NCBI GenBank assembly: GCA_963169105.1
Contig: OY720633.1
Span: 158,053,780-158,117,779, forward strand
DNA: 64,000 nucleotides
Reading direction: 5' to 3'
DNA from: Ceriagrion tenellum
Lineage: Eukaryota > Arthropoda > Insecta > Odonata > Coenagrionidae
Part shown: positions 24,451 through 37,759 of the stretch, one piece after another
Layout of the letters: the number at the start of each line of letters is the position of its first letter
How positions within the stretch are numbered: position 1 is the stretch's first letter
Position numbers and translations under genes: made by a program
The notes under the pieces: model-generated
Database searches by the model: none
Told to the model about the DNA's origin: nothing
The model's input: only the letters and a program-made list of their open reading frames with translations

Positions 24451-27400
24451 AAAGATTTCTCAAAATCTCCCTGATTGAGGCTTCTTCCCCCCACTTTAAG
24501 TAAAAATAACAATTAGTAAACTAGTCTTGCCTTTCCTGTCGTTTGATGGCATTCATTACTTTTGTTCACGCGTAAATTGTTACTATTGTTGCAGACATAT
24601 AAAACGTAATGAAAAATTTCGAGATTTTAATCATTTGAAGGTAAATGATAAAATTCAATCATATTTAAACCAGGGCCAAAGAAAGTATCTTTACAATTTG
24701 GTTCAATTACCGAAGGTGTTTAAGTAAAAACAATAGTTGATTTTTTGCAGTTCATATTTGAGTGTACCCGTTAAGGAGGTCATAATCATGATGCTTTTGA
24801 CTTGATCTCCCGAAACATTCCGTAATATCAAACTGTTGGGACATTGGTTGGAACTGACTTATCCTTGAATTAATCATTACGGAATTGGTGACCCAGGAAG
24901 GCATGGGGACATGGAACCGCCCCCACTTGCATAAATAAAAGAGAGATGTGCCCGCTTTAAGTATAATCCGTAATTCCCAAAAACCTATCGGATTAATATC
25001 GCACTAGATGAAGATCTATTAGGTTACCACCCGGAATAATTACTCTATGCCCGACATTTCATAACCAAGGAGACAGTCAAAGAACCACAAACCCGGATAG
25101 AAACTCGAGGGATCTTCAGGTACTTGATTTACTGGGAAAGCCCTGAATCCCTCATTGCGTATACATCACTTCTTGCTTAACCTTTGCGCTAACAATGGAC
25201 ACATAGCTTAGCTCTGCCTTCTCCATTTTTTTATAATGAACTGGTGAAAAGGATGCAACTACTCTCGAGCTAAAACAGGGATCCTCAGTAACGCTATGTT
25301 GTTTCGAATGACGTTTTTAAAAGGCAAATGACTCTCCTCTCCACTAATTCAAGGGGAGAATCCTAATTGTGCCGTTTCAGCATTTTTGAAGAGCAGAGAC
25401 AAGCCCCCTTGCTCAGAATCCACGTGATACGGCGGCTACCGTAGGGCCTAGAAAACAGCACGATTCGTGGAGAGCATTTCTTAGATGAAACACTGAATGG
25501 GTCACCTTTCTGACAACGAAACTTATCCCTTTTTCTGTTTCACTTTTTCATAAGCCTTTACCTTTATCGTTTTTTTCTATTTTAACCGATAATTACGATA
25601 GCAGGCACATGTGTTGAAGTATTCTGATCGAGAAATCGTTACACACAACTTCAACAAATTCCGCGTCAATATAAACAAAATAATCTTACCGTTCTCAGGT
25701 AATGAAATATTAGAAGCTGACTGCAATGACTTCGAGATATTTGACAAGGAATGAAATTAGTTTTCCATTGAGCTAGCTAAGATTGGCTGTGGGCTCCACA
25801 GAAAAATTAGGTAGGTATTCAAGAGTAGCATCGCATACTTTGCGTCACATATGTAAAGATTTGTAGTATAAATGAAACAAAGAAGCAACTTTAAAGCAAG
25901 AGTAACGGCGAGTTGACTAATTCAGTCTTCAGTCATAAGAACTAACTTTTCCTACCAGTTGTTTCTTTTTTCACGTTTGCTTTAGCTTCTTATGGCAGTT
26001 TAAAGGTTTAAAATAGATTCAATATTGGTCCCAACTATGACAAGAGGAAGAGCTCAAAATAACCCAAACAGACACTTACCGACTGATGGCACGTTCGGTC
26101 GGTATGTTTTTAGTGTGAGCGGGATGTGAAAGGAGACAGAAGAGGCACTGGAAGTGGAGTACGTACGTGGAAACAGGGCCGTGGAAGGTATGATGGACGA
26201 GGGGTGACAGGAAACTTCTTCATTCAGGCGGAATGAGAAACGAGGGACATGGGTACGTCGCAGAATACATCTTCAAACGGGCATCTTACCCTCGCTTCTT
26301 TTTTCTTCGCCGGTGAATCCGAGCATTATAAAGAGTCGGGCAGCGTTGGACTAAAACCAAGACACACCTTCAAACTGGGTGGCGGAAGGAAAAAACTTAG
26401 AGGGCGTCCCTTACGACCTCATGCAAAGACTCTGCAAAAACAAAAGGGGAGGCTCGCGCACGAGATTTGATCTAACTCCTCTAAAGAGCGTCTTCCTCCA
26501 TCGAAATAAAACCGAGCGGACGAGGAGTCGAAGGGTATTTCCAAAGTTTGCGCAAAACAGTGAAGGCTGGAGTGGTCTCCTTGCTCAGACAAAGAATATT
26601 AGATTTTCCCCGTGAATCGAATTCACGAATACATCCTCTTCCACACTCTCGGGAGGCGTATTCGCAAACTTTTGACCTTCCGATTTCCATGAATCGGATT
26701 TCAAAGTTGGAACAGCTTCCGATTACAAAGAACCGCGGAAAGATGCTTGGACACGGCATGTGAAAAATATTTCACCAGCAGGTTATGAGTTTATCATGAT
26801 TAATACATGACCACGATAGGAAAAATGAAAGTTGGTGACGAACAATAAGCTATAAAAAGTTTGTCTTTTATGTCTCCACTTGTTTGGTCCAAGAATCGGC
26901 GTTGAAAACGAGGGTTGTCTATTTAAGATTTGCGAAGGTAAATGGTGTAATGCATGTCTAAGAAAACAAATTGGTTACGATCACCAACGAAAAATTTTGA
27001 TTTCCGATTGCTTAGCGAAAAAAAGCACGACATCTCGCACTCAAGAACACCACCAATGCCGAGAATGAGGACATAGTGAAGGGGTCCACGGGGATGAAGC
27101 AAGAAAAACTTCTCAAATGGAGACGTCGGGCGTACAAAGTGGTTGTCAGCAGGAGCGCGGGTAAAATAAAAATGAAAAGACGCGGATATTCGTCCGGTTT
27201 CGAGCAGCCGGGTCAAAAAACGAATTACTCTCGAGCCCGGGTGACACCTCGGTTCCTCTATCCGGCAGGAATGTGTGGCAGCATCTTCTAGCTATGACGC
27301 TTCATCACGAGCTCAATGTTGAAGTAAGATAATTAAACATGTTTTCCCACGAGACAAGATAAGGTTTCCTTAATTATCCTGAAGACCTTGCCTTACCGCA

Positions 27401-28840
27401 ATTAAACATTTGAGGGGAAATGGACAGGAAAGATACGCATAAACTTTCATGCTCTTCCTCGCTTACGCCTCTGGCGTGGGGTACCATGTCATTATGGATT
27501 TTTATCGTGAATTAGTAAATCTTCATTTCAAATCTATTTGAAACTGTAATCATTAGTTATGGAAGCAATTACGATGAGTCAAAGCTGGAGAGTCCAATGA
27601 GGACTTGGTTTTTGCAACGCATGGGAATTGAATTAAATAATATACGATAATATTTTATCAAATGGTTGAACAAGTATTAACAACCAAAGAGTAAAGAACC
27701 ACCAGGGGATGTAGGATCTGAGCCACCACCACCACCATGGGAGATTGTGCACTTGCGGCTAGATAAGGCTTAGTTATCATTTTACAGAAGACAAAAATTT
27801 TTCGGCGAAAAGGATTATGCTGTAGTGTCATGCAGCGGAAAATAGATTGCAGGTGGAAAGTAGTAAACTTTGTTGACAACGCAGCTCATTTATTCGAAAT
27901 TTTCGGTCGAATTTATCAGTTGTTTCCCAAGGCAAAAAATAATTCGATGTTAATAATTGAAATTTTAGCAAAAATTAGCGGTGCGTTATGAGATTTTGAA
28001 TTTTTTATTTCAAACTCCACCTGATATCAATAATCTTCTCCCTTACAGTTTTTTGGAGTTTGCGCAATTGCCTCAAAAAATTGCTGTTTGGTACATTAAG
28101 ATTACTTTTGCAGACATTTCAGAACTCTCAACCGATAGCTCGGGAAAAAATAATATAACTTTGAAAACAAGAGAATGAATTAAGGACGGTAAAAATTAAC
28201 CAACAAAGACCTAGATACCAACTGGTCCAAGAGTTCCAAATTGGAAAGGCTCTTGGGATATGAAGGATAAATGGGAATTATGAGCCATATAAGAGCCAGG
28301 AGCACATGAAAGTCAGAAATAGCAGCATTTCAATGAACACCGATCGAGGTACGAGGACATCGAATGAATTCCGAAGACACGCACACAAGATAGGGTTTAA
28401 GAACGGGATTACATAAATATTGGTATGGCTACGATAAAGAAGAAAAATTTCTCTCCTCGAAAGTAGGCTAGTATTTCTTTCACAGCGAAGGACGTGTCTC
28501 GTTTATTCGACAGAGGAACTTGTGGGAGAATTTTGTCCAGAGACTTTTTCCGAAAAAACTGCGCATGGCCTTGAAAAGGTTTTTTTTTTTGTTTACATTA
28601 AACTAACTCTCGAGGAAAGATCTAAAAAAACATAAAATAACCAAGAAAATGTACGAGAAATTGATTTAGAGAGGTGGATTTTACGCGATGAGAGCCTTCT
28701 GCAATGCTGAATATTAGAAGTTCGGTTCATAAAATGAAAACACAACATTCCCGGCCAAAAGTTTCACGGTAGTAAGGCAAGCTGGTTTATTGGAGTCAAA
28801 GCAAATATAAAAGGCGTTCACAGAAAGCGACCCTTGACGG
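24451..28840. other. Long non-coding stretch, no gene recognised
   Basis: 4.4 kb with only short open frames. Slightly GC-richer patches at 26240-26760 and 26880-27290 contain frames up to 97 codons without recognised domains. A small inverted repeat around ATTCACG lies at about 26611-26627, and a (CCA)n run at about 27722-27737. I see no mobile element I can name. Confidence 0.5.
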
Positions 28841-30400
28841 AAGAGAGCATTCAATGAAGGATGGGAAGAACTACCGAAAAGGGAAATCCGTAAGGGTAAA
28901 GAGAGAGAGAGAATGAGGGAACGACAGAACGGTGGAGAGGGTAATTCGGGAATTGAACCAACAACGTCGGAGCGCGGAAAAACAAGCGAAAGAGAGCCGA
29001 GGATAAACAAACCGGGGGAAAGGAATTAGGTCGGAAAAAAACTGCACAAAAGGAGAGGTTTGCAGGAACAAAAAAGGAAAAGGGCAGTGAAGGCTGCTGA
29101 GGAGGACGCGAGAGAGAGAGAGAGAGAAAAAAAATGGAGGGAGGTGCGGTGCGGTGGGGGTAGGAGAAACAAAAGGAGCAACGAGGAGCGCGAAAAAATC
29201 CAAAAAAGGGGTAAAAGATCGTCCGAGATAAATAAAACAAAGGGAGGCAGGGAGATTTGAGGGTAATCCGAATGGGAAAGAAAAACGAAAAAAGGGAGCT
29301 TGAGATAGGGTGTGAGATAGAGAGAGAGAAAGGATGAAACAAAGGGAAGTAAGAAAGAGTGGAGGAGGCGAGGAGCGAAAGGGGAAAAAGCGCGGGAAAA
29401 GGATGAACGTCGCGAAGACGACGAAGAGAGGAAAAAAGACGATAAAAAAGGAATCGACGGAGAAAGTGAGGAAGCGAGGAGAGGTGGTTGGGGTAGGGGT
29501 TGCGTGGTGGGAGGGGCGTCGAGGGGTGGAGAAGTTGGATGGGGGTGCGGGAGAGGAGGGAAAAAATACACGAGAGGATCAGATAAACACACAAGGAGGA
29601 ACGGAGAGAGGGGAGGAAGGAGGACGGGGAGGAACGGGGACGCACAGATAATCCAAACACTCACAGAGGAGACAGAAAAAGCGGATGGGATACGTGGGGG
29701 AAAAGAAAAAATAAAGGCACGCACACAAACATATATGTATGTATATACATGAAAGACGTCCTGCAAATCGTAAAAAAAAACTTGGTCGGAAGGAAGAGGT
29801 AGAGGAGATGGAGGCGAAGGTGTGACGCGGAGGCCAAGAGGTGGGGCGGGGGGGGAGGGGGAGAATCAAAAGAGCGAGCGGTTGTGGAGTGGGAGGGACG
29901 TACGTCGACGGGATTGGAGATGAGGGATTGAAAGTTCGAAAAAAGAACATGGCGGAATGCGTGTGGGGATAGAATTGATCGAAATGGGGGGGTTGACGGT
30001 GGGGAGGAAAAAAAACTCGCACGAGGGTTAAGGGAAACAAGTGAGGAAGAATATAATGCATAAAAATGTATCGGATGTTTATTTTTTTTCTTTTTCCTGT
30101 CAAAGTTGAAGGCTGGGGGAAGGAAGTGATGGGTCACAGAAGAAGCGGTAGGGTTCAGACGTGGAGAAAGTTGCAATGAAAACAAAGGAGTGGACTTGGA
30201 AAGAGGTAAATAAGGGTTGAAGGAGAGTAATGCGACAGAGGATGAGTACGCTGAGAGGAAACAAGGGAAGAATGGACGAAAAAACTTGAGAGGGAAGAGT
30301 AACAGTCTTTTCTGGGCGCCTTGGGACTTCCAGCAGAAAAATTGGACAAAGGGATAGATGAGGGAGAAAACGGAGCAAGACGGGAAGGAGCCAAGTGAGG
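28841..30400 (+). repeat. 1.5-kb polypurine block with (GA)n
   Basis: This is one of the longest strand-asymmetric tracts here. The + strand is dominated by G and A from about 28850 to 30380, with a perfect (GA)n run at 29109-29127 and a G-run cluster at 29842-29861. The minus strand has three overlapping frames of 246-269 residues (28851-29660, 29026-29766, 29661-30446) in different phases, all low-complexity. Mutually overlapping long frames in several phases argue against coding. A small AT/GT repeat lies at about 29729-29750. Confidence 0.75.
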
Positions 30401-31640
30401 AGGTGCGGCCTCGATACGGCGATATCCATTGCGGGGGAAATGACAACGAAGGGAAAACGTTAGCGCCTGACGACAGGAGGCAACATTACGTCCCCCTCCA
30501 GAGTGTGACATCACAGACATTCCAACATGGTGAACTATTCGGAGTTTTATGGCACATTGAAGATCAGATAGAGCTAAGAAAGAGGAGACAAAATGTAGAA
30601 ATTCCTCGACACCAAAACTAGAGCGAGCCCAAAATATAATATAATAAAAAAAGCGCAGACGAAAGCAGTATGTTTCTGCCGACTATATTCACATAGGTTT
30701 TTTTTTCCGCTGCCGAAAACAAGAGTTCACGATAAAATCAACAACGGAATTCTAATTAAGGTAAAATAAAAAAAAACGAGACGAATACGTCTCATGACTC
30801 TTAATTTTACCAAGACGAAAGCCAACAAAAACTCATGAGCAGATTGCATTTACGTTTCCGGCAAAATGAAACTTGGAACGAAAATTAATATCCAGGATAA
30901 TTAAAACTGGAACACTACGGATAAAAATGATTGTGAAGAGAAAAATAAAACTTAAAAAATAATCGACATTATCGAAAATTTAACCCGATAGATGAATGAA
31001 AAGAGAAGAAAAATAGATAATTACTTTTTCTTCCACGAATACACAGTCGGAAGGACATTGAGGTTGAGTACCGTTTCTTTCCTTTTTATTTCGCAATATC
31101 GATAGTGCCTGGTTACTATCCGTATGGTGGTCATTCCATCGCTTTATCCAATGGAGATAACCGTGAATGGCGCCTATACTCTATCCAGGCATGCAGCTCG
31201 AGATAGCTCTAGTATCTAGAGATGGTCGGATGATAACCACGAGGAAGAGAAACAAAATATTTTTATAGGTGACTTTAAAATTGCCGGTGCGAGAATATGG
31301 GAACTGGAAATATGGGAATAACAGCGATACCGACGAAAAATACCAAATTCGCAGCAACTTTTGATTGGCTAACATTCGTTTTTTTATTACGCTCCAACAG
31401 AGTAATGATTGTCTCTCTGTAAATTCTTCGCGGACACAGTAGGCCGTGGTCGCACTCCTCTATTGGTCTTTTTATACCCCCATACGAGAATCTCGACCAC
31501 GCATAATCGCCTCGCGCAAATTCAAAGCCCTTGGCTCTCGTACGCCGGCGGAAAACGATAAGCGAGCCATCGGACGCCTCCCGCTCTTCATTTGTTCATT
31601 TTTCGAAATAATAACGCGAGAAAAATGAAACTGAACGGGT
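30401..31640. other. Non-coding DNA with scattered promoter-like motifs
   Basis: A hairpin around GAGACG-AATA-CGTCTC lies at 30777-30792, with weaker outer pairing. TATCGATA at 31097-31104 is the consensus DRE element bound by DREF in insects. CTATTGG (a reverse CCAAT box) and TTTTTATA lie near 31459-31477. None of these is accompanied by a visible gene start, so this is only a pointer to possible regulatory DNA. Confidence 0.3.
31097..31104. promoter_or_regulatory. DRE-like motif
   Basis: TATCGATA matches the palindromic DREF/BEAF-type element common in Drosophila promoters. An 8-bp motif is expected about once per 65 kb by chance, so the evidence is weak unless a transcription start is found nearby. 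Confidence 0.2.
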
Positions 31641-32804
31641 TGGAGCTGCAAAAGGATAAGGGGTAAGGGAGGGTAAGAGTGTATAGGGCTGTTTGTGCAG
31701 AGGGAGCGACAGGGGCGAGGGTGGAAGGAAAGCAGAAAAGGAACAGAGGAGCTGAGGAAAAGAGGGAGAGGAAGAATAAAGGGAAACGAAACAAATTGGG
31801 GGAGGAGGAGGAGGAGAGTAAGACGAGGAGCGGTCAAAATAAAAGGAGATGCAGAAAAAGAAGAAGAGGGGGGGGGGAAGAGGGAGGAGGGGCTGGGGCA
31901 AAAAATTACGGAAAAAAAGAGCGAGGAGCGACCGTTGCGGAAGAAAGTGAAAGAGAGTGGGCGAGCGACGTCGGCGCCATCCATCGGGGAACGACGGAGG
32001 GAAAGGAACAAAAGACGGACGGTGGAGCGCGCGCGAGCGGTCGAGGGTGTGCTTGTGATGAGATGGAGAAGACGGGAGTGTAGGTGGACGGAAGATCGGG
32101 GAGCAGAGATGCGAGGGGGAGGAGGAGGAGGGTGGGTGAGAGTCATAGTAAAGAGGGAAGAGGAAGGGATGAGGGAATGGGGGGTGAAAGAAGGAGGAAA
32201 GAAAAGGAAAGACAGAGAGAGCGGAGGTAAAATGACTCCGACCCTAACAACGTAACCAGATTAATCCCTGAGAAGAATGAAGAGTAGGGAACGGGAAGGC
32301 CGGAGGGTTCGTCGAGGAAGTGAGGGGGGGAGAAGAGGGCAGAGGTATTCCGAGGGTTGGCTGGAATTTGGAAAGAGGGAGGGGTATAGGGAAGTGCAGG
32401 GCGCCCTAGAGATAGGGGTGTGGCGCTCACGCACACACACATAGGGTCTCAGGGTACACGTGGGGAGGAGGATGGGGGGATACAGCATCTGGAGGATGAA
32501 TGAGCATTGGGGCGAAGAAGGTTGGATCGAAGACGGTGGTGGAGAATAAGGAATAGGTGCATGCGGGGCAGGAGCACCTCCGGGGTTGGGTTGGGGGGCG
32601 GGGGAGGGGTGGGAAGAGAGCATCCCCCTCCCTCCTTCGGCCACTTCTTCTTATACCACCCTCCTCCTCCTCGCCCCTTTCCATTCAACTCATACACACC
32701 CCAATCTTCCCTTCGGCCTCACTCTCCTCCCTCGCAGTACTTTTCCCATCCCCGACCAGACCGCCTCGAAACCACCTTCTTCTATCTCACGGGGAAGACA
32801 ACGG

Positions 32805-32833
32805 TGGGCGGGCGGGCGGGCGGGCGGGCGGGA
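32805..32833 (+). repeat. (GGGC)n tandem array, strong G-quadruplex candidate
   Basis: Seven or so consecutive GGGC units run between ACGGT and AAGGAGGG. At least four runs of three G separated by single C bases meet the classic intramolecular quadruplex pattern. The array is followed directly by more G runs (AAGGAGGGAGGG). Confidence 0.9.
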
Positions 32834-32950
32834 AGGAGGGAGGGTTGGCATGATGGCGAGGAGGAAAAGAGGGAGGGAGGCGGAGGGGGAGAGGAGAAAG
32901 AAGAAGAAGGGAGTCGTCCGTAAATCTTGGGACTTATATTTCTTTGGGGC

Positions 32951-32964
32951 GTTGTCATGGCAAC
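32951..32964. promoter_or_regulatory. X-box (RFX site)
   Basis: GTTGTCATGGCAAC is a 14-bp near-palindrome with half-sites GTTGTC and GGCAAC and an AT spacer, a very good match to the RFX X-box found upstream of ciliary genes in animals. It lies about 120 bp downstream of the GGGC array and in the only non-purine gap of the block. The gene it might serve is not visible here. Confidence 0.35.
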
Positions 32965-33180
32965 GGCGGAGTTATAACGGAGGCGTTTCTCGGGGCGAAG
33001 CAGCATGGGTGGAACAGGGAGGGGGGGGAGGAAGGAGATGGAGTGCCGGAGGAGGTGGGGGGGAGTTCAGTAGAAACGGTTTAAGGGTGGAAGACACGAT
33101 TGGGGGGGGAAGGGAAGCATAGGAGAACGGGCGAGTTAGAAGAGGAGGAGGAGGAGGAGGAATGAGCGAAAGAGACGGAA

Positions 33181-33640
33181 AGACTTCGTGTGTATCCGTG
33201 GGGGAGGGGGGTGGGTGACAGAAAAAAGGACAGGATTGGGGGAAGAGTAAAAGGGTTACGTTTATTTATTTATTTATTTTTTAAACTACGACGGTGGTTC
33301 GGGGAAGCCGCTTCCACGGGGAAAGCAAGAAAGAAAGGGAGAGATAAGATAGGACGAGTTTTTCGGCCAGAAAGGTGTGCACGGGGCCTGCTCCATATCG
33401 CTTTGCACCCTTTCTTTCTTCACCCGTGGGCTCCACGAGATTATTCGGGATTCAACCACGCAACCACACCGCCCGAACGCTGGAATTCTGATCCGTGCGC
33501 GTCGCTGAAAGCTCGTCCGGAGGAGAGAGAAAGAAAGAGGGAGAAAAGCAAATGGAACACTTCTATGACGACAGGGAGAAGAGACGTTATGCTATCACCG
33601 AATGCTTCCACACATTACGCTAAATTTATCGGTACACAAT
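33181..33640. other. Intermediate-GC DNA with (TTTA)n
   Basis: A TTTA repeat lies at 33260-33279 (TTTATTTATTTATTTATTT). The 150-residue frame at 33190-33642 (+) crosses this repeat and has no recognised domain. Confidence 0.45.
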
Positions 33641-34300
33641 GAATTCGGGCCTTGAGTGAGTCTCAAGAAGAACATTGGTCACAACGGAAGTTTAGTCATT
33701 TAGACGTTTACGATTGAATGAGATAAAAAAGAGAAACAGCTCGAATACAACAAAGATTCGTTCAAAATGAATGCGCCATCACTTGAGTTTTTTTCGAAAA
33801 ATCTATCACTTGTAACTTAAACTATGAGCTGGAAGATTGCCATTGGCTTATTACTTACGATAAGTAGATTAATTACTACGCTAAGGTGATTCATATCATT
33901 ACTAATTTTAAAGTTAAGTTGAGGCCGAGTCGCACTTAAAGATGAGTTTTCCAAAGAAAAACATAGGACTTAAAGTGTTCTTTAACGAGCGATGGTAGTT
34001 CATACCGTCATCATCGAAAGAAACGTAAGTATACATAGAGGGGCCAGATTCAATACATTACTTCAAAGGGTTATACATTGTACTCAGCTACCTTTCTGTA
34101 CTTACAACGTTATTGAAACTTTGTTTTCAATACCTTTTCTATTACTTTTCTGATCCAATATTTACCAACTTACGGAGCATAAATGAGATATTTTTAAAGA
34201 GAGAATCGAGAAGGGGTGGGGTTGAAGAATGAAAAAGAGATGAATTCATAGAGTAGAGGGAAGAAAGCCTAGCGCATACAAGATAAAGAAATCAGCGTGT
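33641..34300. other. AT-rich non-coding DNA, nothing recognised
   Basis: AT-rich with no gene, repeat or mobile element that I can identify. Confidence 0.5.
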
Positions 34301-34950
34301 GTACAATTATGCACGGGAGAAATGAGGAGACAGGCGTCACATACCGTCGGAGACGTGCTATAGATAATGATCACGTTGTCGTAGGTGAGTCAGCTTCGGC
34401 TGGGGTATTGTTCCGTGACAGTAGAGAGGCGCGGGAACGATTCCAAGCCATTCATCGCGCCACGGCGAAGTGCATGCAAGATTCCTTTGCATCTTGAGGC
34501 TAATCCGACGCTGCGGGATGCTCGCTACATCGTGTTTCCGGAGGATTAATTTCGGCGGCCAAAAATAATTTCAGCGCACCTCTAATCCGGCTGATAAATC
34601 GGCTCTGAATCACGCCATCGCCGGGACCTACGCCGTGAAAGGCGAGCGGCGCCCGGGGAGTTCGGTACACATCCGTTTCTTCCAGGCTGTTTGTGACTAT
34701 CGTCCATTTTGCGACCGTGATTCACTCTCTCGCGCCATATTTGTTTAGTCTTTTGTCGTGCGGAGAATCAGCAGTGACGGATGAAAGCGTCGCAGGCTCG
34801 CTTCCGCCTTCATTTTTTTCGATCGTCAAAAACTCACAAAGAGAAAATCCCTTGACGACGAAATATTTCTCGCTATCAGTGAAAGAATGCGGAAAAACGC
34901 ACATAAAGCCACCGCACATTAACTCTGGAATTTTATGACTGCGGGATTAA
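34301..34950. promoter_or_regulatory. GC-richer block with clustered homeodomain-type motifs
   Basis: Within 120 bp there is an ATGCAAG...TTTGCAT inverted pair at 34474-34492 (POU/octamer-like) and three TAATCC/GGATTA motifs: CTAATCC at 34500-34506, GGATTAA at 34543-34549 and CTAATCC at 34582-34588. TAATCC is the preferred core of K50 homeodomains such as Otx and Bicoid. The surrounding sequence is CpG-containing and non-repetitive. This pattern is compatible with an enhancer, but no conservation data are available to me. Confidence 0.3.
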
Positions 34951-37750
34951 TGTTGCGACTTTAAATGCCACGGGTCTGAGGTCCGATCTCCAAAGACGCT
35001 GAGTGTTATAAAAAATTGTCTCCATCTCTCTTGAGGTACATGTGAGGACAGTGTTGTGTCCGCTATATCGCGCGAGTTACACTCAATTTCTCCCTAAACA
35101 TGCTACATTCATGAAGTACAGAATGTGTAAGAAGAAACAAAAATTAAGGTGAGCACCGAAGCCAACGTAGCTGGGGATTAATGATACCAAAAAAGCTTCC
35201 CACTATAGCGTTTCCACTTACATGACGTAAAATCTGACGTGAACGAGAAATCGTTTCTTCAGGCTGAATTAAAATTGCTAAAGGACATTTGTGGCCGATT
35301 TTCTGCACCTAACCCACTGTCAAGTACCAGAGTGAAGCGAAAAATTGAAAAGTAAACATTCGTTCAATCGTTTAAATTTAACACAAGCATATCTCTAAAA
35401 ATTAGTAAAGAGCACGTTTACGATGAAGGAATGAATTTTTCACCATTATTACTGATCAGTTCAAATATATTCCACATGCCTGGTAAAGAACTGGTTGCAT
35501 ATGTAGAGCAAGAGAAACTTTTTCCAAAACCTCCGCTCATTCTACGGAGAAGAATGGGGCGAGGACAAGCACTGATTGCCCCGAAAACAAAGCGCGTCAC
35601 TTTAAGACAGACTAGAGAATAAAATGCTTTACAGAAACACCCAGTTTGTCACAAAGATGTGATATTAAATGAAGGTTTCCACCACTTTAAAACAATGATC
35701 TCATTGCATCACATTAATGGACACATAATTAAGATCTTACAAATAAATTGAAAAGCGCGAGAAGCACCTATTATACGGGTAATGCTCAAAATTAGCGACA
35801 CTATAATTCCTAATAGACATAACAACTGGCAACTTTGCAAATGGGTGGCTGCTGTTAAGGAGCAAAACACTTGCAGGACTCTCTATGAGGAACAGAAACC
35901 TTACGAGTATTTTCAGGAATGGGAACGAAAGATCTCACGAAACGGGAAAATTTGGAGAAGTTTGGTTGAGTGTGATAAGGTAGGTGGAAGGGAAACGTTA
36001 AGAGGGATTAAGGAAGTCGGTAACCCGAAAGAGGAGAGTCGGCGGTTGAGGGAGCCGGGAGGGACATTAACTCAACGCGGGAAATGCAAAGACGGGGAAA
36101 GAGGAAGTTGGAACGCCTTCGATCATATAAAACGGAGAGTGTAACGTCAGTGTCAAAGAGCTCCAACACCATTCCGCAAATATAGACTTGCTAACGTGTA
36201 AGGGAACGTTTTCTGTTTTTCCAAGCAAGCGATAATTGCAGCTGAAATATTGGCGACGGATAACATCAGACCGCCGACTCATACCATAGATAGATCATCT
36301 CCATAACCTATTTCGTCACTAACCTATTTTGACAACTCCTATTAGACTCTTTTTAAGTCTCTGAGCTCTTGTGACAACCCCTATTAAACAATATTAATGT
36401 TTCCCATTTCTACTGATAATACTCCAATAAGTTGGACTACTCGCTCTATCGATTGAGCCGGCCACTAATTTTTCACCATTCGGGATTTCCCTCGCACCGC
36501 TCAATCACGGGGATCGTACACAAGTTGAGAGTTGTAGAATTAGTTTCTGTGGTTGGACGAGAGATACAACATTCGGTTCGTATGATCTTGAAAAGTAATC
36601 TCAGTATTCTTTTCGAACCGCTACCTTTTTTCATCAGAGAGTACCGTCATTGGTCCTGCGACTCAAATATCAGTCGTAATCAGGTGATTCACAACGTTGA
36701 CAACAGTTTCTCTGCGAAAGAATGTTTACACACGGCATGATAGTATCACCGGCATCACCTTATTTTAGACTATGAAAAAGATAGAATATCCACAAAGAAC
36801 CGCGAAATGAGAAAAAGAAATCGGTCATATCTTTTGGAATCAAAGGAAGCACGTATCACACAACTAACATGCAGTACGCACATGTTTACTTACGGCCGTC
36901 ATTGCGATTTTCTAACATAGGTACCCAGAGATAGATAACAATACCAACGGACATGGACACGGCAGCCATATACCTATGTGCCCGTCCGTAGATGCGTCCA
37001 AGTGATGAATACTAACACTACACCCAGGAAGTCTGAACACGCTGGCTGGGAGGAAAGAGAAAAAAGATCAAAGGCTGCCGGCTGGGTCGTCTTTTGGAGG
37101 AACTGAAAGGAAATCACGGAGGGCCCCTCACCCTCTCACGGTTTCTTTATCCGTGAAAAGGCTTTAAAAAGTCCCCGCGGCACATTAATTCCGAGACGTG
37201 AACAGTGGACGGGAGATAATGGATTTTGGTGCTAAGCGCATTTCCCTACATGCGCGCCAGCGACGACGTCTAACACGACGAGGGGACCGGCAGTCGTCAC
37301 CTCGGGCCCAGAAAGGGAAAACTTGCCTCCCACCCGCCCGCCGAAACTCATCCTCTCAACCTAGAGCCACGCCATCGAAACGAGAGATACCGACGGTGGT
37401 CAATAATAATAACAACGAAAATACACGCTTTCACATTTTTCTCGACGATCATCGATGGCCTAGCTTGGCCGGGGTGGAATTGCCTCTAATAATGGTGTCA
37501 ACTAATTTAATGTTATTTTACAAAACTAAAACCTTGTTGTCAACTCTATATTTAAAATACAACCGGTTGAGGCAATAAAAACACACAGCGCGAAAAAAAC
37601 ATTCCATATGTATTCCTGTAGTAGGCGAAAAAATACCGACAGTCAGTGGTATTCTGGTAAGTTTAAAAAAGGTAACTATCGAGAATATCACATGGATAAA
37701 AATGCGCAGTAATTTCTATATGTATCATGATTGGAAAAACATTTACAATC
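34951..37750. other. Non-coding DNA, no gene recognised
   Basis: 2.8 kb of mixed composition. Frames at 35782-36144 (+) and 36432-36740 (+) exceed 100 codons and have mixed composition but no domain I recognise. A short direct repeat, GACAAC(T/C)CCTATTA, occurs at 36331-36344 and 36373-36386. A GC-richer patch at 37020-37390 holds a 126-residue frame (37198-37578) of basic low-complexity sequence. Confidence 0.45.
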
Positions 37751-37759
37751 GACTCACTT

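Larger units (their letters stand above)
31641..33180 (+). repeat. Polypurine block with a strand switch and GGGC array
   Basis: G/A-rich on the + strand at 31640-32240, 32290-32620 and 32820-33170, interrupted by a pyrimidine-rich segment at 32620-32790. G runs occur at about 31868-31877 and 33019-33029. Long open frames appear on both strands (31472-32146 minus, 31695-32255 plus, 32586-33122 plus). All are basic or Pro/Ser-rich, overlap each other and carry no domains. Confidence 0.7.

Noticed and set aside
28851..30446. Three minus-strand frames of 246-269 residues
   Set aside because: They overlap in different phases over a 1.5-kb G/A-rich tract and are low-complexity, so they are not evidence of genes.
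32586..33122. 178-residue plus-strand frame over the GGGC array
   Set aside because: It reads through the tandem array and purine runs, is Gly/Arg/Glu-rich, and overlaps other frames. It is a by-product of composition.
36432..36740. 102-residue plus-strand frame
   Set aside because: Composition is plausible but no family, splice sites or partner exon could be recognised. Left as unrecognised DNA.
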